DNA of 64,000 nt from Hyphomicrobium sp. (lineage in GTDB: Bacteria > Pseudomonadota > Alphaproteobacteria > Rhizobiales > Hyphomicrobiaceae): assembly GCA_002928515.1 (NCBI GenBank), contig PERI01000004.1, forward strand, positions 215,625-279,624. The letters run 5' to 3'. Positions 56,211-62,306 of this stretch are shown here, one piece after another; the first letter of the stretch is position 1, and each line of letters starts with the position of its first letter. Below the pieces are notes generated by a model. The model saw only the letters and a program-made list of their open reading frames with translations. It was not told the DNA's origin and ran no database searches. The position numbers were made by a program, and so were the translations under genes.

Positions 56211-56408
56211 TCACGGGAAGGCGCGGGGACCGCGCGTGAGGCGGAGCGCGATCTCGCGGCGGATCAAGAGAAGATCTGCAAGAACCCTGCGGCGCTGCGC
56301 GCTGCCATCGGCAATGCTGCCGGCTATTCTTGAAAGCTGCGCTTCCAGAGCGCGAAGCTGATTGAGCGTCAGGCGCTTCAATCCTGAAACTGTAATGTTG
56401 TCGATCAT
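56211..56408 (-). CDS. small island-encoded helical protein
   Basis: A 65-residue protein with an excellent ribosome-binding site (AAGGAGG five bases before the ATG). It is helical and basic: LKRLTLNQLRALEAQLSRIA and LADLLLIRREIALRL. No known function. It runs opposite to the restriction operon, starting about 340 bp after its end, with a structured inverted-repeat region upstream. Confidence 0.72.
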   Translation of the reverse strand: MIDNITVSGLKRLTLNQLRALEAQLSRIAGSIADGSAQRRRVLADLLLIRREIALRLTRGPRAFP

Positions 56409-57345
56409 GTAGTCCTCCTTGGTCGGAGGCCCCGGTCATCGGGGCCTTATGGCCCCGCACGCACACGATCATCAGGGAAGAAGGCCCTGATGACCGGGGA
56501 CGCAACGGACAGGGAGGGAACGAAATGCATGGCAATAGCGAAGGTGCAGGAAGAACGAGCGGCGACGTGAGGTAAGTGCTCGAAAAAGTGCAGCGGAAGA
56601 ATGGCCCGGCAAGATCGCCGGTGGCGGCGCTCGCGCGCCGCCCTGTTCTTGTTGACGATCGCCGTCCGCGCGAGAAAGAGCGCTTCCGGCCAAGCGGCCA
56701 TGATGCCGTGATCATGCCCGCGGCTCACTTATAAGCTGGGTGCCGTGCGAGCTGCGCTCTGCCGGCTGCGACGGAAGACGGTCAACGCTTTGCCAACTGC
56801 AAAGCGCGTCCGCATCCGTCCCCATATCTAAGAACACATCCTGTTTCAGAGTATCCTGGGCGCGTCACGCCGTAGCCGCTGGCTTCGGCGCACCGGGCTT
56901 TATGGCTGCGCCACCGCGCTGCCGTGGCATCGCGGCCCATCCGGGTGACAATCCCTCGCGCGCGGCGGCCTGCCGCCGCAAATAAATTCATGAACGAGCG
57001 CAAACGCGCTTGGCTGCTGCTCTGGTTCGCCTTCGGTCTACGTGCCCGCGGAAGCGAGAGCCGGCCCGCATCAATAATGCGGCCACGACTTTTTGTGCGG
57101 TCACGCAGCCCGGAGACTGCGGCTCTCACATCGCACCTGCTGAAAGCGCTTGTTCTTGCACTCGCAGGATTGCAGTGCCTCACGAGCTTCCCGGTCGTCC
57201 TCGCCGGGCATTTGGCTGCGCCTGTTACCCGGCCAGAAAAAGCTGTGGACGACTTTCGATCTGACCCTTGCAGACCGCCAGCCACGAACACATTTGCCAC
57301 GAAATATTCCCAGCCTGACAAAGACATTTATTATGAAGGGACCCG
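56409..57345. other. 0.9-kb gene-poor region with inverted repeats
   Basis: I could not support any gene. Long frames exist on both strands but are Arg/Ala/Ser-rich and have no ribosome-binding sites, as expected in GC-rich non-coding DNA. The left part contains nested inverted repeats (56,430-56,499). A small decayed gene cannot be excluded. Confidence 0.5.
56430..56499. repeat. nested inverted repeats upstream of the small gene
   Basis: CCCCGGTCATC (56,430-56,440) pairs perfectly with GATGACCGGGG (56,489-56,499). Inside lies TCATCAGGG/CCCTGATGA (56,469-56,493), which competes with it, and GGCCCC/GGGGCC pairs at 56,428-56,456. Alternative hairpins are possible in RNA or in single-stranded DNA. 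Confidence 0.7.
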
Positions 57346-57918
57346 ATGGTGATAGGCGAAGCGCTATTCGTGAAGGGCAGCCTGAGCAGCTATTTCGACC
57401 AGCAGGTCGCCGCGCTCCGCCCATTTGTCGAAAAATTTCTCGGGTCGCATGCGGGCGAATCCGACGAAACCAAAATCGTGCAGGCGATTCTTGCCGAAGC
57501 GCGGGTCGAACCGCTCAAGGTTGACTTCAGTGCGGCATCGAAGGACGTGCAGTCCGCCAAAGTGCGCATCCGCGATTTCGGCCGCGACATTGAAATCGAC
57601 GGGGTGCGCGCGACAAGAACCTATCCGTTTACTGGGGATGCCGGGCTGTTCCGGCTTCAGCCGAACACCTGGACTTCGGTTGTTCCCTACGGACTGGTGA
57701 CAGGAAACAGGATCACGATCGGTATCGAAGACCGCAATGATCCACCGTCGCTCAAAGGCCATCTCGATAGTCAGGAAGAGCTGCTCCGCAAGTACATCGA
57801 CTGGCAGAGCGCAAACATCGAAGAACATAACCGGTCTCTGAAACCCAAGATCGAGTCACTCGTTGCAGCGCGGCTGAAGCATCTCGACGGCGTTGCCAAG
57901 CTCAAAGACATGATCTGA
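57346..57918 (+). CDS. unrecognised island protein, first of a two-gene cassette
   Basis: A 190-residue protein with AAGGG six bases before the ATG. N-terminal helix FDQQVAALRPFVEKFLG, a beta-rich middle (DFGRDIEIDGVRATRTYPF, SVVPYGLVTGNRITIGIE), and a C-terminal coiled-coil-like stretch (KYIDWQSANIEEHNRSLK). No signal peptide or membrane helix. It is 21 bp upstream of the next gene and probably co-transcribed with it. I do not recognise the family. Confidence 0.68.
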   Translation: MVIGEALFVKGSLSSYFDQQVAALRPFVEKFLGSHAGESDETKIVQAILAEARVEPLKVDFSAASKDVQSAKVRIRDFGRDIEIDGVRATRTYPFTGDAGLFRLQPNTWTSVVPYGLVTGNRITIGIEDRNDPPSLKGHLDSQEELLRKYIDWQSANIEEHNRSLKPKIESLVAARLKHLDGVAKLKDMI

Positions 57919-57939
57919 ACGGCGGGCGCGGGACCGGAC

Positions 57940-58773
57940 ATGACCGACGATCAGCACGATACGGGCGACGACGGAGCCGCTAGCAACAACAAATGGATGC
58001 GCGGCGCCCTCAACGCCGCTGGCGGCGTGATCCCCTTTGCTGGCGGATTTCTGTCGGCGGCAGCATCCGTATGGAGCGAGAATGAACAGCAACGTGCAAT
58101 GGATGCCCTGCGCGCCTGGATCAAAATGCTCGAAGAGGAACTTCGGGAAAAACAGCGCACCATACTGGAAATCATGGCGCGCCTTAACATGCAGGATGAG
58201 CGTATCGCCGAGCGCGTGAAGTCCGGCGAATACCAGTCGCTTCTGAAGCAAGCCTTCCGCAACTGGGCAGGCACCGAAAGTCGCAAGAAACAAGACTACA
58301 TCCGAAACATTCTCACCAACGCGGCATCCTCAAACATCGTCAGCGATGATGTTATCCGCCTGTTCGTGAAGTGGCTTCATGATTATTCGGAGCTGCACTT
58401 CGCCGTCATCGCTGAGCTTTACAAGCATCCCGGCTCAACGCGGGGCCAGATCTGGCATAACCTCGGCAAAGGCAACGTCCGTGAAGATTCCGCAGATGCC
58501 GATCTGTTTCGCCTGCTCGTGCGCGATCTCTCTACGGGCGGCATCATTCGCCAGCACCGCGAGACCGACTACCAAGGCAACTTCATCTCGAAGAAGACGC
58601 AAAGCACGCGCGGCGCTTCCCGTGGTGCAGACCGCACCATGAAGTCGGCTTTCGATGATACCGAAAGGTACGAGCTGACAGCGCTCGGTGACCAATTCGT
58701 GCACTATGCCATGAACGAAGTCACCGTGAAGATCACCTATAGTCCTGATGCTTCTTCGGACTCCCCAGCCTGA
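57940..58773 (+). CDS. unrecognised island protein with glycine-rich hydrophobic segment
   Basis: A 277-residue protein. Residues 22-44 form a glycine-zipper-like hydrophobic stretch (ALNAAGGVIPFAGGFLSAAA), followed by a coiled coil (about 48-90, LRAWIKMLEEELREKQ), a helical domain and a possible winged helix (GSTRGQIWHNLGKGNV, ...LTALGDQFVHYA). The architecture resembles effector proteins that insert into membranes plus a DNA- or sensor-like domain, but this is inference only. Second gene of the cassette. Confidence 0.7.
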   Translation: MTDDQHDTGDDGAASNNKWMRGALNAAGGVIPFAGGFLSAAASVWSENEQQRAMDALRAWIKMLEEELREKQRTILEIMARLNMQDERIAERVKSGEYQSLLKQAFRNWAGTESRKKQDYIRNILTNAASSNIVSDDVIRLFVKWLHDYSELHFAVIAELYKHPGSTRGQIWHNLGKGNVREDSADADLFRLLVRDLSTGGIIRQHRETDYQGNFISKKTQSTRGASRGADRTMKSAFDDTERYELTALGDQFVHYAMNEVTVKITYSPDASSDSPA

Positions 58774-58856
58774 CGCAAGCGCGCGATCCGCCTTCTGCGT
58801 TCCTCATTTCCTTCTCGCGCATTCCTCATATCTCTGACGCATCGTCGCCGGGCGCG

Positions 58857-58946
58857 CCGTGCGGTCAACGGCCGGCCCGCTCCATTCGCGCTGCGCGCTC
58901 CCGTGTTGGCCGTTACCTTTCACCGCTGGTTCCAGTGACCGCACGG
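58857..58946. repeat. long inverted repeat upstream of DUF2958-ardC operon
   Basis: CCGTGCGGTCA (58,857-58,867) pairs perfectly with TGACCGCACGG (58,936-58,946). Nested inside, AACGGCC (58,867-58,873) pairs with GGCCGTT (58,908-58,914). The structure ends about 60 bp before the DUF2958 start. It could fold as a large hairpin in single-stranded DNA or in the leader RNA. Confidence 0.72.
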
Positions 58947-59007
58947 CTCATCCGCCCGGTCCTCCTTCTCGCGTCATTTCGGAAAACCGCGAACGAAGGA
59001 GAGAACT

Positions 59008-59367
59008 ATGAAACTTCTGACAAAAGAAATCCGCGAGCGCCTGCTCGCCAACGGCCACGCCCGCCTGCAAGCGCAAGCAGATGGCAGGGATGAACCCGAC
59101 TTCATCCCGGTGGTGAAACTTTTCACGCCCGATGCCGGCTGCACATGGCTGCTGACGGAGCTTGATCCCGACGATCCCGACATCGCCTTCGGTCTTTGCG
59201 ATCTCGGCATGGGCTTCCCCGAACTCGGGAATGTCAGCATCAGCGAACTTGAAAGCATTCGCGGCAAGCTCGGCCTTCCCGTCGAGCGCGATCTGCATTT
59301 CGCTACGGCCGCAACACTCTCCGCCTTCACCGATGAGGCGTTCCGTAACGCCTTCATCAAGGCGTGA
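59008..59367 (+). CDS. DUF2958 family protein
   Basis: A 119-residue protein starting MKLLTKEIRERLLANG with GGAGAG before the ATG. FIPVVKLFTPDAGCTWLLTE and FGLCDLGMGFPELGNVSI are the DUF2958 signature. The family is common on plasmids and conjugative islands, usually near antirestriction and transfer genes, as here; its function is unknown. It ends 10 bp before the ardC-like gene. Confidence 0.9.
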   Translation: MKLLTKEIRERLLANGHARLQAQADGRDEPDFIPVVKLFTPDAGCTWLLTELDPDDPDIAFGLCDLGMGFPELGNVSISELESIRGKLGLPVERDLHFATAATLSAFTDEAFRNAFIKA

Positions 59368-59377
59368 GGGGGCGGCC

Positions 59378-60274
59378 ATGAAACAATCTGTCTACGAGAA
59401 AATCACCGCCAAGATCGTTGCCGATCTGGAAGCTGGCGTTCGTCCCTGGATGAAGCCGTGGAGCGCGGAACACGCCGCCGGGCGCATCACGCGCCCGCTG
59501 CGCAGCAACGGCATCCCGTACCGGGGCATTAACATCGTCATGCTCTGGATGCAGGCCATGGATCGCGGTTATGCCGCGCCCATCTGGATGACCTTCAAGC
59601 AGGCGCTTGAGCTTGGCGGCCATGTGCGCAAGGGCGAGCACGGCACGCTTGTCGTCTATGCCGACACCATCACCCGCACGGATACCAACGAGAAGACCGG
59701 CGAAGAGTCGGAATCCGTCATCCCCTTCATGAAGGGTTACACAGTCTTCAATGTCGAGCAGATCGAAGGGCTGCCCGCGCAGTATCATGCGCTGGCCGAG
59801 GCACCGCTCGATCCCGTGCAGCGGATCGAACGTGCCGAAGCGTTCTTTGCTGCAATCGGTGCCAGCATCATCACCGGCGGCAACATGGCCTGCTATTCCG
59901 TGTCGCACGACCATATCCGCATGCCGCCGTTCGAGACGTTCCGCGATGCGGAAGGTTATTATGCAACGCTCGCGCACGAATGCGTGCACTGGACTCGCCA
60001 TCCATCGCGGCTTGACCGCGACCTTGGCCGCAAGCGGTGGGGCGATGCCGGTTACGCCGCCGAAGAACTCGTTGCCGAGCTTGGCGCAGCGTTCCTGTGC
60101 GCCGATCTTGAACTGACACCGGAGGTGCGGGACGACCATGCGTCCTACATCGCCTCGTGGCTCAAGGTGCTGAAAGACGATCCGCGCGCCATCTTCACGG
60201 CGGCAAGCCACGCGCAGCGCGCGGCGGATTACGTCAATGCGTTCACCGGCAACCGCGCTGCGCAGGCCGCCTGA
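59378..60274 (+). CDS. ArdC-type antirestriction protein with zincin domain
   Basis: A 298-residue protein. The N-terminal ArdC domain (DUF1738, ssDNA-binding) spans about 1-125: YEKITAKIVADLEAGVRPW, PLRSNGIPYRGINIVMLW and KGEHGTLVVY. The C-terminal zinc metalloprotease-like domain contains LAHECVHWTRHPSRL (His200, Glu201, His204) and YAAEELVAELGAAFL with the third ligand region. ArdC proteins protect incoming single-stranded DNA from type I restriction in conjugation. Its presence in the same island as an HsdRMS system is notable. Confidence 0.94.
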   Translation: MKQSVYEKITAKIVADLEAGVRPWMKPWSAEHAAGRITRPLRSNGIPYRGINIVMLWMQAMDRGYAAPIWMTFKQALELGGHVRKGEHGTLVVYADTITRTDTNEKTGEESESVIPFMKGYTVFNVEQIEGLPAQYHALAEAPLDPVQRIERAEAFFAAIGASIITGGNMACYSVSHDHIRMPPFETFRDAEGYYATLAHECVHWTRHPSRLDRDLGRKRWGDAGYAAEELVAELGAAFLCADLELTPEVRDDHASYIASWLKVLKDDPRAIFTAASHAQRAADYVNAFTGNRAAQAA

Positions 60275-60313
60275 TGCGGCATCCCGTCCACGAATCTGAT
60301 ATTCTTGCGGGGC

Positions 60314-60805
60314 ATGGATGTATCATCGCTATCGGTCATGGACCTGCTCAGAGCGCACGGCGCGGTTCTTGACGAACTGCGCCGCCGCGAAGTTGTGCGC
60401 AGCGCCAACAATCCCGTAAGCGATCTTGCGGAGCTTCTGTTCTGCCGTGCTTACCCGGACTGGACGCGGGAGAATAATTCCGCGTCGGGGCACGATGCTG
60501 TTTGTCCCGCCGGCATCCGCTACCAGATCAAGGCGCGGTGGCTCCACAAGCACAACAAGTCACGGCAGGTCAGCGCGCTGCGCAACCTGTCGAACGATCC
60601 TTTTGATTTTCTGGCCGGCGTTCTCTTCGATGAGAATTTTGGCATCTACCGCGCGGCCATCATTCCGCTCGCGGTAGTCAAGGAAAAGACCAAGCACGTC
60701 GTGCACACCAACAGCGGGCGCTTTCTTCTTCGCGATGAAATCTGGAACATGCTAGGCGTTATAGATGTGACCGCGAAAATCCGCGACGCTGCCGCTACGC
60801 TCTAA
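60314..60805 (+). CDS. possible DUF6998-like restriction-type nuclease
   Basis: A 163-residue protein from the ATG at 60,314. The pattern LRRREVVRSANNPVSDLAELLFCRAY, then SGHDAVCPAGIRYQIKARW matches small proteins with a PD-(D/E)xK-like core: Asp in GHDAV and Gln-x-Lys in YQIKA. The Glu is in DLAELLF. Enzyme activity is not proven. It follows ardC by 39 bp. Confidence 0.65.
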   Translation: MDVSSLSVMDLLRAHGAVLDELRRREVVRSANNPVSDLAELLFCRAYPDWTRENNSASGHDAVCPAGIRYQIKARWLHKHNKSRQVSALRNLSNDPFDFLAGVLFDENFGIYRAAIIPLAVVKEKTKHVVHTNSGRFLLRDEIWNMLGVIDVTAKIRDAAATL

Positions 60806-60893
60806 TTGGCGGCACGAGTGCCGTTCTGACCAGTACCTGACCAGCCTCCCCCCGCTAGCTTGCCCGCGAACACAAACCTTCCGGGAGGCAACC

Positions 60894-61142
60894 ATGGTCC
60901 TTGAACCGTTCAGCGCTGACGATCTGGCGCGGATGTGCCGCCGCGCCCTTGATAGCCCGGAAGCGATGCCGGTCGTGATCGAGCGCCTTCGCGAAATCGC
61001 CAATCTCGAAGGTCACTCTTACGGTGCCGTCCGAATGGCGAACGAAGCTTTGCGCGCACTTGGCGCGAACGTTCCACTCTCGCGCAGCGAGCGCCTGCGC
61101 TATGAGCCGCAGAAAGATAACGCCTTGTCGCTCGTGCGTTAG
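60894..61142 (+). CDS. small hypothetical island protein
   Basis: An 82-residue, probably helical protein (ADDLARMCRRALDSPEAMPV, VIERLREIANLEG). A GGGAGG site five bases before the ATG supports it. Upstream are a CGGCAC-GA-GTGCCG hairpin (60,810-60,823) and two CTGACCAG copies 11 bp apart. No function assigned. Confidence 0.65.
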   Translation: MVLEPFSADDLARMCRRALDSPEAMPVVIERLREIANLEGHSYGAVRMANEALRALGANVPLSRSERLRYEPQKDNALSLVR

Positions 61143-61146
61143 AGAT

Positions 61147-61473
61147 TCAGGGAACCGGCCCGCCCGGCTGCGGCCTTGGTCGTCTGCCGCCGCGGTTATT
61201 GCCCGGGTGCAGCCCGAGCGCGTGCCACAGCAGCTTGATATCGGAATCATTGTACCCGTGCTTCCGCCTGAAGTGCTCATCCGAAACCGCCCGCGTCACG
61301 TCGCCGACGGTGAGGATTTCATCGCGCAGCAGGCGGGTTTCGCCGTACGGCCGGTCGGCCGACGGCGGTCCCGGCCACACAGTCTTTAACTCCGGCTCCG
61401 CCAGCTTCATGCGCAGCAACCACTGCCCTGCAAATTTCTCCCACCCAACAATACTGTGAAAATGTCCCTTCAT
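61147..61473 (-). CDS. hypothetical island protein
   Basis: A 108-residue protein, not recognised. FHSIVGWEKFAGQWLLRMKL at the N-terminus and HFRRKHGYNDSDIKLLWHAL in the second half look protein-like, with a basic Pro/Gly-rich end. AAGG lies about nine bases before the ATG. It converges on the previous gene with 4 bp between. Confidence 0.6.
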   Translation of the reverse strand: MKGHFHSIVGWEKFAGQWLLRMKLAEPELKTVWPGPPSADRPYGETRLLRDEILTVGDVTRAVSDEHFRRKHGYNDSDIKLLWHALGLHPGNNRGGRRPRPQPGGPVP

Positions 61474-61617
61474 ATAAAAATGCCTTAACTCGAATTACAT
61501 ATACTGATATCCAATTATCTCACAGGTTGAGTTATTATCGCAAATACCGCCGGTATTCCGCCCTGCGAATTATCCGCAGCAATTAAGCAATGAATTACAG
61601 TTTGCGTTAGGAGAGGA

Positions 61618-61929
61618 TTGGTAATTGCGCCTACGCTGACCGCATGTGGTTCAAGCGCGGGAAGCGGAAGAAGGCGGAAGAAGGACGGCGGCGGCTTCAA
61701 GGTGAAGCTGCGCGGGAAGGACAACGCGCCGCTGTCCATGCCGGAAATGCGCGATGGCCTCTATGAAATCGCACGGCGACTACAGCCATTTCAGGACGGC
61801 TACCGCGTCAAACGTGCCACGCTTTATCTCACTGTCGTCGATGCCGACGGCAACGAGGTCCTGCTCACTCCCGAGGGCGAGTGGACGATCTATCCCTATA
61901 AATGCGCGGCGGATGAGTTTGGCGCGTAA
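61618..61929 (+). CDS. hypothetical island protein, start uncertain (possible frameshift)
   Basis: The conserved-looking part is FKVKLRGKDNAPLSMPEM, YEIARRLQPFQDGYRVKRA and GEWTIYPYKCAADEFGA. In its own frame the only start is a TTG at 61,618 with AGGAG four bases before it. In the next frame an ATG at 61,644 gives MWFKRGKRKKAEEG, a more natural beginning, which would need a 1-base shift in the AAG/CGG repeats near 61,680. No function known. Confidence 0.55.
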   Translation: MVIAPTLTACGSSAGSGRRRKKDGGGFKVKLRGKDNAPLSMPEMRDGLYEIARRLQPFQDGYRVKRATLYLTVVDADGNEVLLTPEGEWTIYPYKCAADEFGA

Positions 61930-62057
61930 TGGCGCCAGTCGAATTCGGAATATCTTCCTATGTATTTCATCGCCGTCGGGCCGATAAGATTAAAAAAATT
62001 AACCGGATTCGAGGGCCGGTCGCGGTATTCTGAATAGATATTAAAGGGGAAGTTTTG

Positions 62058-62303
62058 ATGCGCAATATTATGTTCCTGCTTGTCGCGGTCTCTATCTCGT
62101 CTGCCGCGGCCTATCTGGTCACAAAGAGCGCTGTCGCCGATGGCAAGACCACGGCGGTCATTGTCGATGAGGCGAACGGCATTGTCCGTGTCATGGTTGA
62201 AGGCAAGGAAGTCGCGCGGTTCACATCAGACGGGCTTGATGTTCCCGGTGATATCAAATTCGGCGGGGTCATGACCGATACGGTCCCCGGCGCAGGACCC
62301 TAG
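62058..62303 (+). CDS. small secreted protein with tail-fibre-like motif
   Basis: An 81-residue protein with AAGGGG upstream. It has a signal-like N-terminus (FLLVAVSISSAAAYLVTKSA) and ends in SDGLDVPGDIKFGGVMTD, which resembles the G-L-x-V-x-G motif of phage tail-fibre and pilus-tip proteins. It is followed 4 bp later by the repeat protein below, likely co-expressed. Confidence 0.6.
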   Translation: MRNIMFLLVAVSISSAAAYLVTKSAVADGKTTAVIVDEANGIVRVMVEGKEVARFTSDGLDVPGDIKFGGVMTDTVPGAGP

Positions 62304-62306
62304 TGC

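Noticed and set aside
56782..57327. 181-codon frame on the minus strand in the gene-poor stretch
   Set aside because: Arg/Ala/Ser-rich, no start signals, competing frames on the other strand; typical GC-rich noise.
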